A stretch of 38,843 nucleotides of DNA, taken from the NCBI GenBank assembly GCA_903819565.1, contig CAIJDY010000090.1, positions 1 to 38,843 of the forward strand. The letters run 5' to 3'. This document shows, piece by piece, positions 1 through 6,770 of this stretch. The stretch comes from Candidatus Omnitrophota bacterium. GTDB lineage: Bacteria; Omnitrophota; Omnitrophia; Omnitrophales; Aquincolibacteriaceae. Each line of letters starts with the position of its first letter. The first letter of the stretch is position 1. A program made the translations under genes and the position numbers. The notes below the pieces were generated by a model. That model did no database searches. It saw nothing but the letters and a program-made list of their open reading frames with translations, and was not told the DNA's origin.

Positions 1-1
1 C

Positions 2-70
2 CTCAACCCCTTTAAACTCAGGAAAATAATCGATGAGAAAATTGCGGGAATTCACCGCCTTGCCCGGTAA
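2..70 (+). pseudogene. 3' tail of probable transposase (partial)
   Basis: The only open frame entering from the left edge encodes 22 residues ending IHRLAR and a TAA stop. The composition (LNPFKLRKIIDEKIAGIHRL) resembles the C-termini of integrase-fold (DDE) transposases, many of which end in a Leu/Asn-Pro-Phe helix with repeated Lys and Glu. It is followed at once by terminal-repeat-like DNA at 63-140, which fits the right end of an insertion sequence. The rest of the gene lies outside the window, so the family cannot be assigned and I cannot say whether it is intact. Confidence 0.35.
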
Positions 71-140
71 CATCTATCTTGAGGCAACGATTCAGCTCCC
101 CGGTAACATATAATTATGAGTCAACGCGCCAATTCAGGGC
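63..140. repeat. Degenerate direct repeats, probable IS end
   Basis: The 11-base sequence CCCGGTAACAT occurs at 63-73 and 99-109. After each copy the sequence continues in a related way (TGAGGCAACG and TGAGTCAACG, then a CAG-containing stretch), giving a repeat unit of about 36 bases. Tandem degenerate repeats just beyond a transposase stop are typical of transposase-binding sites at an IS end. The exact outer boundary and the target duplication are not visible. The remaining sequence up to 182 shows no convincing gene. Confidence 0.4.
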
Positions 141-182
141 CGGGTCCGCGCGCTCCTTAAATTTGGACCGCGGTACGAAGAC

Positions 183-233
183 AAAAAAACGGCTTCTGGA
201 AATTCCGTCAATTGAACGAAATCACCAGAGGCC
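183..233 (-). terminator. Rho-independent terminator after the sigma/anti-sigma/Spy operon
   Basis: On the minus strand the arms GGCCTCTGG and CCAGAAGCC pair with one mismatch across a 25-base loop and are followed by GTTTTTTT. It lies about 30 bases beyond the stop of the Spy-like gene and probably ends the three-gene transcript. The loop is long, so efficiency is uncertain. Confidence 0.55.
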
Positions 234-260
234 GTCCCTCCGATCCATGTCCGTTACGTC

Positions 261-728
261 TTAATCCTTATCCTTTTTCCACCCACCGTGTTTCTGGTGC
301 TGCTCGGCGAACTTCGCCTGGACTTTCGCGAATTGTTCGGGCGTCAGGGTCTCTTTGAGAGCAAGGACACCGTCGATCCGCTGAGAAAAAAGCTGCCCTT
401 TGAGGGCATTAATTTCCGCGATCAAACCCTTCAGCACCGCCCGGTCCACGGCCGGCTTGCTCAACGCCTCATGCAAGGCCTGCATCTTGGCTTTCAGCTG
501 CTCTTGCACAGGCTGCCTGAGTCCCTTCTGGGCCTCCCGCTGCGCCTCCACTTTTGCTTTTTGTTCCGGCGTTAGATTAAGGTCCTTGAAAAGATCCTTG
601 TGCTCCCCGAATCTTTTATGTTCCGCCCCCGCACCTTCATTCGCGATAGCGTATGCTGCCGGACCTGCGACAGCCAGCCCCGCGATCCCCAAAACAACGA
701 TCATCTTTACGAACGTCTTCTTATCCAT
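261..728 (-). CDS. Spy/CpxP/ZraP-family periplasmic protein (LTxxQ motif)
   Basis: This 155-residue protein has an N-terminal signal peptide (MDKKTFVK, a hydrophobic stretch to about residue 28, AYA/IA cleavage region). The mature part is helical and charged. It has two LTPEQ motifs (LNLTPEQKAKV near residue 52 and LTPEQFAKV near residue 128), the signature of the Spy/CpxP/ZraP family of periplasmic chaperones and metal or stress sensors. The C-terminus is His/Lys-rich (HQKHGGWKKDKD), which might bind metal. The start is fixed by a strong AAGGAGG ribosome site 8 bases upstream. It lies 57 bases after an anti-sigma factor in the same direction. The arrangement ECF sigma, membrane anti-sigma and LTxxQ protein suggests an envelope or metal stress response in which this protein senses or buffers damage; that role is inferred from context. 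Confidence 0.85.
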   Translation of the reverse strand: MDKKTFVKMIVVLGIAGLAVAGPAAYAIANEGAGAEHKRFGEHKDLFKDLNLTPEQKAKVEAQREAQKGLRQPVQEQLKAKMQALHEALSKPAVDRAVLKGLIAEINALKGQLFSQRIDGVLALKETLTPEQFAKVQAKFAEQHQKHGGWKKDKD

Positions 729-785
729 GTTGAGATCCTCCTTTTTCTGTCCTCTTGGACAAACGGGCCCGGGAAAAAGTTGCCC

Positions 786-1280
786 TTAACTCATCATTTC
801 TGCGGACGGCAGCTCATATTCCGTTGCATCGCTGCCCGAAGACTCCGGATTCCCGGTTTGCAATTCTCCCAGAAACACCGCCTGCTCTTCCATGTATGCG
901 TATACAGGCTCCACCCGGCCGAATGGCCACCTCGCGAGCACGACCACCATGAGGACCATAGCCACCACGAAGGCTAACCGGAAAACAGGCAACGGCCGTA
1001 ACACCGGCTGCAAAAACCGCTCGACCTTCCTGAGCCATCCCTGAGAGCGATCTTCTTCCGCAGCAATCATCCCGCGGATCTTTTGCCAAACAACGGGGTC
1101 CGGCTGCAATTCCGCAAGACCCCTGAAGGGCGCCGCCACGGTCATCCTCACCGATTCCTCAAATTCCCGGCAGACCGCACAGCCCTCTATGTGTTGCCGC
1201 AGTTCCGAACCTTCCGCGGGGTTCAACTCCCCATCCCGATGATCCGTCATGAGCCATTCCTGGATCTTTTTACATTCCAT
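786..1280 (-). CDS. Membrane anti-sigma factor with zinc-finger (zf-HC2-like) domain
   Basis: The 164-residue protein begins MECKKIQEWLMTDHRDGEL and carries LRQHIEGCAVCREF near residues 28-41. This is the His-x3-Cys-x2-Cys signature of ZAS/zf-HC2 anti-sigma domains that clamp ECF sigma factors. A single hydrophobic segment near residues 100-118 (FRLAFVVAMVLMVVVLARW) should anchor it in the inner membrane, leaving about 45 C-terminal residues outside. Its start overlaps the end of the sigma gene by 11 bases, and an AAAGGAGGT ribosome site sits inside the sigma coding sequence, so translation is probably coupled and the two proteins made in similar amounts. The partner is almost certainly the upstream sigma factor. 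The signal released to it is unknown. Confidence 0.88.
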   Translation of the reverse strand: MECKKIQEWLMTDHRDGELNPAEGSELRQHIEGCAVCREFEESVRMTVAAPFRGLAELQPDPVVWQKIRGMIAAEEDRSQGWLRKVERFLQPVLRPLPVFRLAFVVAMVLMVVVLARWPFGRVEPVYAYMEEQAVFLGELQTGNPESSGSDATEYELPSAEMMS

Positions 1281-1833
1281 GGCTCTCCACCTCCTTTTTC
1301 CCGAGGGCCATCAAGGCCTCACGGGCTCTCTTGAGCCTCGAACGAACGGTATTGATATTGATCCCGAGACTTTCCGCGATCTCCTGATAATTCATCGCCT
1401 CAATCTCCCTCAGGAGGATACAAGCGCGCTGATCCGGGTTCAGCTGTTCTAAAAATCCATGTAATTTTTTCTCGGCTTCTTCCGCTTCAAGGCCCTTCGC
1501 CCCGTAGGCTTGCGTGACGGTCGCGGGATCTTCGAAGATCTCTTCGACCTCACGCGACGTCACGCGGCTTCTTTTTTTGGCCGTGTTAAGCGCCGTATTG
1601 ACCGTAATCCGGTAGAGCCAGGTTTTCAGGGAAGACTCGAATTTGAAATTCCGAAGATGCTTGTGGACCTTGAGGAAGACATCCTGCACGACTTCTTCGG
1701 CGTCGTGTTTGCGGTTCGTGACGCGGAAAGCCAGGCTATAAACAAACCCCGCGGTCCTCTGATAGATCGACTCAAAGGCCCTCAGATCCCCTGCTCCCGC
1801 CCGAATAATAAGTTCCCGCTCGCTCGTATCCAT
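1270..1833 (-). CDS. ECF (sigma-E type) RNA polymerase sigma factor
   Basis: The 187-residue protein has the two-domain layout of group 4 sigma factors. Region 2 covers about residues 10-80, with AFESIYQRTAGFVYSLAFR, the DAEEVVQDVFLKVH core-binding and -10 recognition helix, and WLYRITVNTALN. Region 4 covers about residues 125-178, with YQEIAESLGININTVRSRL as the -35-recognition helix-turn-helix. Length and domains are complete. It is first in an operon with its anti-sigma factor (11-base overlap) and a Spy/CpxP-like protein. A GGAAC element upstream suggests self-activation. It probably controls a small envelope-stress regulon. No strong ribosome site is seen before the start (GAAGAGAG). Confidence 0.92.
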   Translation of the reverse strand: MDTSERELIIRAGAGDLRAFESIYQRTAGFVYSLAFRVTNRKHDAEEVVQDVFLKVHKHLRNFKFESSLKTWLYRITVNTALNTAKKRSRVTSREVEEIFEDPATVTQAYGAKGLEAEEAEKKLHGFLEQLNPDQRACILLREIEAMNYQEIAESLGININTVRSRLKRAREALMALGKKEVESHGM

Positions 1834-1844
1834 AGTCTCTCTTC

Positions 1845-1888
1845 ACCGCATTGGACAACCGTTCCTTCTTAATAGTTCCCGCAGGAAC
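1845..1888 (-). promoter_or_regulatory. Possible ECF-type autoregulated promoter and GTTCC/GGAAC inverted repeat
   Basis: Upstream of the sigma gene the minus strand carries GTTCC-TGCG-GGAAC (1875-1888), then GGAAC again at about 1861-1865, and GTC close to the start codon. GGAAC with a downstream GTC is the classic sigma-E-type -35/-10 pattern; the spacing from the first GGAAC to GTC is about 18 bases, slightly long. The inverted repeat could also be an operator. This is a sequence-pattern guess only. Confidence 0.3.
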
Positions 1889-1916
1889 AAAATCCTTCGT
1901 GGAAAAAACCTGCTCG

Positions 1917-2240
1917 CTAAAATAGTCCTTGCTGGGTCATTTGCTGGTAGTAGGCGGAAATGGTCTTGAAAGAGTTGATCGCGGCCGCCCCCAGGAAGAA
2001 GGTCAACGCGACCATCATACCGGTGATCACCAATTTCTTGAGAAGGCTGTACCGGGGATGGAACCAGACAAGCGGCAGGGCAAACGGCCCGAACGTAAAA
2101 CAGGAGAAGATCACGAAAGAATTCTTAAAACACCAGGGAACCGTTTCTTTCTTCGGGGGATTTATAAGAAATTCCCCGCAATAGCGGCATTTGACCGCCG
2201 CATCGAGTATCTCCTCTGCGCAAAAAGGACATGGCTTCAT
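1917..2240 (-). CDS. Small zinc-ribbon membrane protein
   Basis: This 107-residue protein starts MKPCPFCAEEILDAAVKCRYCGEF. The CPFC...CRYC pair forms a short zinc ribbon of the kind common at the N-terminus of bacterial membrane proteins. Two hydrophobic segments follow (about residues 40-60, with FVIFSCFTFGPFALPLVWF, and 70-91), ending in a short polar tail. The ribbon is expected in the cytoplasm. A GGGAG ribosome site lies 5 bases before the start. It lies between a terminator and the sigma operon, so it may be monocistronic. Function is unknown. Confidence 0.7.
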   Translation of the reverse strand: MKPCPFCAEEILDAAVKCRYCGEFLINPPKKETVPWCFKNSFVIFSCFTFGPFALPLVWFHPRYSLLKKLVITGMMVALTFFLGAAAINSFKTISAYYQQMTQQGLF

Positions 2241-2262
2241 GAGACTCCCATCATAACACTAA

Positions 2263-2300
2263 AATAAAAATGGCCGGAAAGAAATCCCCGGCCATTTTTT
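2263..2300 (-). terminator. Rho-independent terminator (probably bidirectional)
   Basis: The inverted repeat ATGGCCGG / CCGGCCAT encloses a 9- to 10-base loop. On the minus strand it is followed by TTTTATTTTA; on the plus strand it is followed by a T run too. It lies just beyond the stop of the 2324-2599 gene and should end that transcript. Confidence 0.75.
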
Positions 2301-2323
2301 CAAGATGGTGATTTTTCAAAAAA

Positions 2324-2599
2324 CTACATTCCGAATTTCTTTTTCAGATCGTTCCCGGCTTTTTTCGCAGCCTTAGCCGCTTCATCGGCCTGCTTCTTCG
2401 CACAGATCGCCAAGCGGTCCGCTTTCCGCTTAGCAAGGATCTGATCTTTCTCCATTCCCTTTTTACCGAGGGTCGCGAACCAATCGCCTGCCTGGTCCAC
2501 CGGAGTATCCTTGGTGCAATCCATGGCGTAAGCCGTTTGCATTGAAATACCGCCGAACACTAACGCGGTGATAAAAAACGCAATGACACATTTTCGCAT
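2324..2599 (-). CDS. Small secreted Lys/Ala-rich protein of unknown function
   Basis: The 91-residue product has a clear signal peptide (MRKCVIAFFITALVFGGISM, cleavage probably after the AYA near residue 25). The mature part is about 65 residues, highly charged and probably helical, ending in KKAGNDLKKKFGM. Two Cys residues (CTKDTP and AICAKK) could form a disulfide in the periplasm. A GAAAGGAAA ribosome site lies just upstream of the start. It has its own promoter-like -10 box and terminator, so it is probably monocistronic. I do not recognise a family. Confidence 0.65.
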   Translation of the reverse strand: MRKCVIAFFITALVFGGISMQTAYAMDCTKDTPVDQAGDWFATLGKKGMEKDQILAKRKADRLAICAKKQADEAAKAAKKAGNDLKKKFGM

Positions 2600-2639
2600 G
2601 GTCGTTTCCTTTCGTTAGTCCATGTTGAAAAAGCGTTTT

Positions 2640-2668
2640 ATTATAAGCAGAATCAGGGCTTGAAACCA
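2640..2668 (-). promoter_or_regulatory. Possible sigma70-type -10 box for the small secreted protein
   Basis: A perfect TATAAT on the minus strand (2640-2645) lies about 40 bases before the start codon at 2599. No good -35 hexamer is found at 16-18 bases; the nearest candidates match TTGACA poorly. Support is therefore only the -10 box and its position. Confidence 0.35.
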
Positions 2669-2707
2669 TAGAAAATCAACGCGCGGAACGGGCCACCACG
2701 CAGGTCC

Positions 2708-3817
2708 CTATTTTGTCCCAAGAAGCGGTTCCGCTAGGGCGGGATTTTCGAGCAGACTGCCGTAATGGAACACGACGCACGCGCCGGCACCTGCTGTCTC
2801 GCAAAGGCGGTATTCCTTGGCAAACACTTCAGGCGCGTTCCCCAGTCTGTACGCCCCGATGCCAATATTCATTTTGCGGAAATCCTTGACCTCCCCCTTC
2901 ACGTTCAGATTCCACCGCTCGAATTGCGCGGGATCCGGAGAATAATTCATGACCGTCACAAAATCCACAAGCCCCCGGTCGATCCAGGCCGGCCAATCTT
3001 GAAAAGCCTCGTCATAAGCGCGGGGATACGGCATGCAACCGGTCGCGGAGACCCGGATGCCGGGGCGAAACGCGCGCACCTCCCGGACAAGTTCGCTGAG
3101 AAAACCGGTCACCTGGTCGCGCTTCCACCGCTGCCAGACCGGATTCTGGTCCCTGACCGTTCCGAACCCAGTGACCTCTTTAAAACGCCGGAGATTAACC
3201 TTCGTGTGCCCGTAAACCGGGTGGACATCGGGATAACGGAGATAATCGAATTGGACACCATCCAGGTCCGGATACCTCCGGAGCACTTCTTCCACCATCG
3301 CGCCGAGCTCTTTCCTGACGCACAGGTCCCCGGGCTCAAGAAAATACTGATGATCAATCTTGTAATCCGCGAGCGCCCGTTTTTCCCCCGCGTCCCGCGT
3401 CAGGATCTCCGTTCCGTATTTGCGAAGAAGCGGTGCGTTTTCGTTATCGTTGAGGCTCAACATATTGAGCCAGGCGTGCACCTGGATCCCGGCAACGTGA
3501 GCTTCTTTGATAAGCAATTTCAGAGGATCTTCGCCGACATCCCTGAGACAGGCTTCATACGGCGCCGGATCCCCCACTCGGGACGGGAACCAGGCCCTGT
3601 TGGCGTAATAGATCTGCACGAAAAGGACCTGGATATCGGCTTGCTTCGCGAAAGTCACGAGCTTCACGATCGCCTCGCGGCTCGAGAGCACGGGCGGCTC
3701 CTGGATCACCGAAACAAAAAGCCCGCGGGAAAACGGCCTTGGGAACTCTTGCCCCTGGGCCCGGATCGGCAAAAAAACCAGCCAACAGACGAGAAGGACC
3801 GAAAAACGTATCTTCAT
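2708..3817 (-). CDS. Secreted GHL10-type glycoside hydrolase (YngK/DUF187 family)
   Basis: This 369-residue protein has a signal peptide (MKIRFSVLLVCWLVFLPIRA) followed by a TIM-barrel-like domain. RGLFVSVIQEPP, VQIYYANRAWFPS, IQVHAWLNML, DLDGVQFDYLRYPD and VDFVTVMNYS are placed as in the GHL10 (DUF187) family, where the V-Q-F-D-Y-L-R-Y-P strand carries the proposed catalytic Asp. Members act on polysaccharides or peptidoglycan-like substrates outside the cytoplasm; the substrate here is unknown. Length and motifs look complete. No clear ribosome site precedes the ATG. It stands alone between a terminator on its upstream side and a small secreted protein downstream. Confidence 0.8.
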   Translation of the reverse strand: MKIRFSVLLVCWLVFLPIRAQGQEFPRPFSRGLFVSVIQEPPVLSSREAIVKLVTFAKQADIQVLFVQIYYANRAWFPSRVGDPAPYEACLRDVGEDPLKLLIKEAHVAGIQVHAWLNMLSLNDNENAPLLRKYGTEILTRDAGEKRALADYKIDHQYFLEPGDLCVRKELGAMVEEVLRRYPDLDGVQFDYLRYPDVHPVYGHTKVNLRRFKEVTGFGTVRDQNPVWQRWKRDQVTGFLSELVREVRAFRPGIRVSATGCMPYPRAYDEAFQDWPAWIDRGLVDFVTVMNYSPDPAQFERWNLNVKGEVKDFRKMNIGIGAYRLGNAPEVFAKEYRLCETAGAGACVVFHYGSLLENPALAEPLLGTK

Positions 3818-3877
3818 GCGAAAGATATTACTAAGGACTGCGCAAATTCGAAAGGGTTATGTTGCCCGGGCGCGCAT

Positions 3878-3911
3878 AAAAAAAGGCCACCGGGATTCAC
3901 ACCCGGTGGCC
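3878..3911 (-). terminator. Strong rho-independent terminator after the cytochrome-like gene
   Basis: A perfect 10-base stem GGCCACCGGG / CCCGGTGGCC with a 7-base loop is followed on the minus strand by a run of seven T. It lies about 20 bases beyond the stop at 3932 and separates that gene from the glycoside hydrolase. Confidence 0.9.
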
Positions 3912-3931
3912 CTGAAAAGATCCTGACTGTT

Positions 3932-4195
3932 TTAGGAGGCTTTGCCGGCCGTTTTGTACGTTTCCACGGTCGGTGTTTTGCTGACTTCGAGCACTTTTTT
4001 CCCGTAAGCGTTCATTTCATGCTGGCCATCCGCTTTTTTGGGGAGCGCATCAGCATGGCAAGCGACGCACTTGGGCTTCTCCCCCGGAAAAGCTTCTTTG
4101 TAATTCTTTATCTGCGCGATGTCCGCCTGCGCCAGAGAGGCCCCCACGAACATAAGAATACCGCCGTACACCCAAAACCGCTTACTGAGTTTCAT
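3932..4195 (-). CDS. Small monohaem cytochrome c-like protein
   Basis: The 87-residue precursor has a signal peptide (MKLSKRFWVYGGILMFVGAS, cleavage near AQA at about residue 24) and a single CVACH haem c attachment motif near residue 43. A Met in HEMNAYGKKV about 15 residues later could be the distal ligand. The Y-G-K pattern after CxxCH is seen in very small periplasmic c-type cytochromes. It is therefore likely an exported electron carrier, but the mature protein (about 63 residues) is at the low end for the family. A GGAGG ribosome site is 9 bases upstream. It has its own promoter and terminator, so it is monocistronic. Confidence 0.75.
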   Translation of the reverse strand: MKLSKRFWVYGGILMFVGASLAQADIAQIKNYKEAFPGEKPKCVACHADALPKKADGQHEMNAYGKKVLEVSKTPTVETYKTAGKAS

Positions 4196-4236
4196 GTGAT
4201 AAATCCTCCGTTTATTGTCCGCTGCAATCGATAATT

Positions 4237-4251
4237 CATAGCTAAACTATG
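4237..4251. promoter_or_regulatory. Short inverted repeat (CATAG/CTATG) downstream of a -10 box
   Basis: CATAG-CTAAA-CTATG is a 5-base inverted repeat lying just downstream of the promoter of the cytochrome-like gene, within its expected leader or start region. It could be an operator. Nothing else supports it. Confidence 0.25.
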
Positions 4252-4256
4252 TGTTT

Positions 4257-4286
4257 ATTATAGCAAAAAAAACGCCACGAGATCAA
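4257..4286 (-). promoter_or_regulatory. Sigma70-type promoter for the cytochrome-like gene
   Basis: Minus-strand TTGATC, an 18-base spacer and a perfect TATAAT lie about 60 bases before the start at 4195. The spacer contains the T run of the glgB terminator, so the two signals are overlapped in a compact intergenic region. Confidence 0.55.
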
Positions 4287-4298
4287 AATTTCCTGGCG
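4265..4298 (-). terminator. Rho-independent terminator of glgB
   Basis: On the minus strand CGCCA and TGGCG pair across a loop of about 16 bases, followed by eight T. It begins about 30 bases after the glgB stop. The stem is short, but the T run and position are convincing. Confidence 0.6.
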
Positions 4299-4327
4299 CC
4301 GGGAAAAGCTGTAAGGACAATGTTCCG

Positions 4328-6562
4328 TCAGCAAAAACGGAAAATGCTTGCCGATAAGGGCGGCAACTGAAGATTCAGGGAATGAGGCCGTCCGTGCCAG
4401 GGAACGGATTCCGCGTGAAGCCCTCCCAGATTCCCCAGACCGCACCCGCCGTAATCGCGCGCCTGGCTGTTGAAGATCTCCTGGTAGTATCCCCAGCGCG
4501 GCACGCCGATGCGGTAATTTTCACGGATCACGGGCGTCATGTTGAAAGCAAAGACGAGCAGCTGTCCTTTGTTCCGGGACCAACGGAGAAAACTGAAAAC
4601 AGAACCGTCCGCGTCCGAACAGTCGATCCACTCGAAACAATCCGAAAAATAATCTCCCTCATAAAAAGCCGGGTTCTCCCGGTAAAGGCGGTGCAGGTCC
4701 CTCAAAGTAAAGTTCACGCGCCGGTGCCGCGAAGCGTTCATTAAGTGCCAATCGAGTGACCGGCCTTCGCTCCATTCGCTGCGCTGCGCGAAATCATTTC
4801 CCATAAAGAGCAGCTTTTTTCCGGGATGCGCAAAAAGATAACCCAAAAAGAGGCGAACGTTCGCGAATTTCTGCCAGTCGTCTCCCGGCATTTTTTCCAG
4901 CAGCGACCGCTTGCCGTGCACGACTTCATCGTGGGAGATCGGCAGGATATAATTTTCCGCGAACGCGTACCCTGTCGAGAACGGGATCATCCCCTGATGG
5001 AATTTCCGGAAAAGGGGGTCTTTCGAAAAATACTCCAGCGTGTCGTGCATCCAGCCCATGTTCCACTTCATGCTGAAACCCAGACCTCCCGAGAACGTCG
5101 GCCGGGAAACACCTTCCCAGGCCGTGGATTCTTCGGCGATTGTCATCACGCCGGGAAATGCGGCGTGCACCACTTCGTTGAACTTTTTAAGGAAGGCGAC
5201 CGCTTCCAGATTCTCGTGACCACCGTGGATGTTCGCCTCCCATTCCCCGGGCTGCCGCGCGTAATCCAGGTAGAGCATGCTCGCCACCGCGTCCACCCGC
5301 AAGCCGTCCGCGTGGTATTTGTCCAGCCAGAACAGGGCGTTGGAGATCAGAAAATTGCTGACTTCGTTTTTCCCGAAATCAAAGACCAGTGTCCCCCACT
5401 CCCGGTGCTCGCCCTTGCGCCAGCTCTCATAAGCGTAGATCTGCCGCCCGTCGAAATCGATCAGGCCGTGCTGATCCCTCGGAAAATGGGCCGGCACCCA
5501 GTCCAGGATGACCCCGATGCCGTTCTGGTGGCAAAAGTCCATGAAATACATGAAATCCTCGGGTGTCCCAAAGCGCCGGGTCGGGGCGTAATAATTGATG
5601 ACCTGATAGCCCCAGGACTCGTCCAGGGGATGCTCCATCACGGGCATAAGCTCCAGGTGCGTGTAGCCCATGAATTTCGCATACTCGACGAGCTGGTGCG
5701 CAAGATCCCTATAGTTCAGGAACCCCCAGCCATTCCGCTCCTCCTTTTTCCATGACCCGAGATGGACCTCGTAGATCGAGATCGGGGAAGTGAAAACATT
5801 CCCCTGTTTCCGTTTTTCCATCCAGGCCTGGTCGTGCCACTCGTGCGTATCCAGCCGCGTCACCACCGAGGCGCTGTTCGGCCGGACCTCGGTGCCGAAC
5901 GCGTAGGGATCCGTTTTAAACCGGATCTGGCCGTCCACACTGGAACGGATCGCGAACTTGTAAACTTCCCCCTCTTTCAGCCCAGGGATAAAGAGGCCCC
6001 AAATATTCGAAAACGGCACGTGCGTCATGGGATGGGCCCCGGGGATCCAGTGGTTGAAATTCCCCGCGACACTGATGCTTTTGGCGTTCGGCGACCAGAC
6101 CGTAAAAAAAACGCCTGGAACCCCGCGGACCGTCATGGGCTGTGCGCCGAACTTTTCATAACTTTTATGGTGATTGCCTTCGCCGATCAGGTAAAGATCG
6201 TAATCGCTAAGGTGATTGGGGAAAAAAGCGTAAGGATCATCCGTTTCTTGGGAGAAGCCCGCACCGTCGCGGAAGCCTATCTTGTAGGGGAAAAACTCCA
6301 CGGCCCGCTCGAACGTGGCCTGGAACAGGCCCTGGGGGTGGATCTTTTGCATCGGCTTTATGCCGTTCTTCCCGCGCTCGAGCGAGACCCACGCCTCGGT
6401 GGCACGCGGAATAAAAGCGCGGAGGACCATCCCGCGTTTCTGCTCCAGAGGATGGAGCCCGAGGATCCGGAAAGGATCATCCTCTTCAAAGCCGACGATC
6501 CTGCGAATGTCGTTCGCCGGCGGCGCTCCTTTGACCTCTTTTTCTGCTACTGGGGACATCAT
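4328..6562 (-). CDS. glgB: 1,4-alpha-glucan branching enzyme (glycogen branching, GH13)
   Basis: GlgB cuts alpha-1,4 chains and rejoins them as alpha-1,6 branches during glycogen synthesis in the cytoplasm. The 744-residue protein has the full family layout: an N-terminal N1/CBM48-like domain (DDPFRILGLHP), a second CBM48 (FFTVWSPNAKSISVAGNFNHW) and a GH13 barrel. The barrel carries DWVPAHFPRD, GLRVDAVASM (nucleophile Asp about 424), TIAEESTAW (acid/base Glu about 477), LPISHDEVVHGK and a C-terminal beta domain. All catalytic residues are present. The ATG at 6562 is chosen because it begins MMSPVAEK after an AAAAAGGAA ribosome site; the frame stays open to 6667, but those 35 residues look unlike the family. 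It stands apart from other glycogen genes in this window. Confidence 0.95.
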   Translation of the reverse strand: MMSPVAEKEVKGAPPANDIRRIVGFEEDDPFRILGLHPLEQKRGMVLRAFIPRATEAWVSLERGKNGIKPMQKIHPQGLFQATFERAVEFFPYKIGFRDGAGFSQETDDPYAFFPNHLSDYDLYLIGEGNHHKSYEKFGAQPMTVRGVPGVFFTVWSPNAKSISVAGNFNHWIPGAHPMTHVPFSNIWGLFIPGLKEGEVYKFAIRSSVDGQIRFKTDPYAFGTEVRPNSASVVTRLDTHEWHDQAWMEKRKQGNVFTSPISIYEVHLGSWKKEERNGWGFLNYRDLAHQLVEYAKFMGYTHLELMPVMEHPLDESWGYQVINYYAPTRRFGTPEDFMYFMDFCHQNGIGVILDWVPAHFPRDQHGLIDFDGRQIYAYESWRKGEHREWGTLVFDFGKNEVSNFLISNALFWLDKYHADGLRVDAVASMLYLDYARQPGEWEANIHGGHENLEAVAFLKKFNEVVHAAFPGVMTIAEESTAWEGVSRPTFSGGLGFSMKWNMGWMHDTLEYFSKDPLFRKFHQGMIPFSTGYAFAENYILPISHDEVVHGKRSLLEKMPGDDWQKFANVRLFLGYLFAHPGKKLLFMGNDFAQRSEWSEGRSLDWHLMNASRHRRVNFTLRDLHRLYRENPAFYEGDYFSDCFEWIDCSDADGSVFSFLRWSRNKGQLLVFAFNMTPVIRENYRIGVPRWGYYQEIFNSQARDYGGCGLGNLGGLHAESVPWHGRPHSLNLQLPPLSASIFRFC

Positions 6563-6770
6563 GTTTCCTTTTTGCCTGACGTTAAATCCTGTCTCCTGAA
6601 ACGGCCGGAGACAAGTCCGGAAAAACCGGCCAATCCCTTCGGGGACGGTTCTGGGATAGGGTACCAAATAAAAAAGCCACCGTCACCAATACCTTGAATG
6701 AAGCGCAACGCTCAACGCGCGAAACACAACGCCAGAGCCTCATTTAATTCGTTGCGCGAGAATGAAGTTA
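6563..6770. other. Intergenic region between the giant gene and glgB, with a long-range inverted repeat
   Basis: No gene is visible here. The minus strand has an 8-base inverted repeat, GCGCAACG (6750-6757) with CGTTGCGC (6703-6710), enclosing 39 bases that contain further GC-rich partial complements. It could be a large hairpin ending the giant transcript, although the nearest T run (six T at 6671-6676) is about 30 bases further on. No convincing glgB promoter was found. Confidence 0.35.

Noticed and set aside
79-264. Small plus-strand ORF of 61 codons near the left edge
   Set aside because: It overlaps the IS-end repeats and the terminator of the minus-strand operon, has no ribosome site, and its protein is not recognisable.
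2765-4234. Long plus-strand ORF (489 codons) over the glycoside hydrolase and cytochrome genes
   Set aside because: It runs opposite two convincing minus-strand genes and across a strong terminator, and its protein is Arg/His/Pro-rich without recognisable motifs. It is a shadow frame of GC-rich coding DNA.
4826-6697. Two plus-strand ORFs (309 and 311 codons) opposite glgB
   Set aside because: They are antisense to an intact GlgB with all catalytic motifs and show no motifs of their own.
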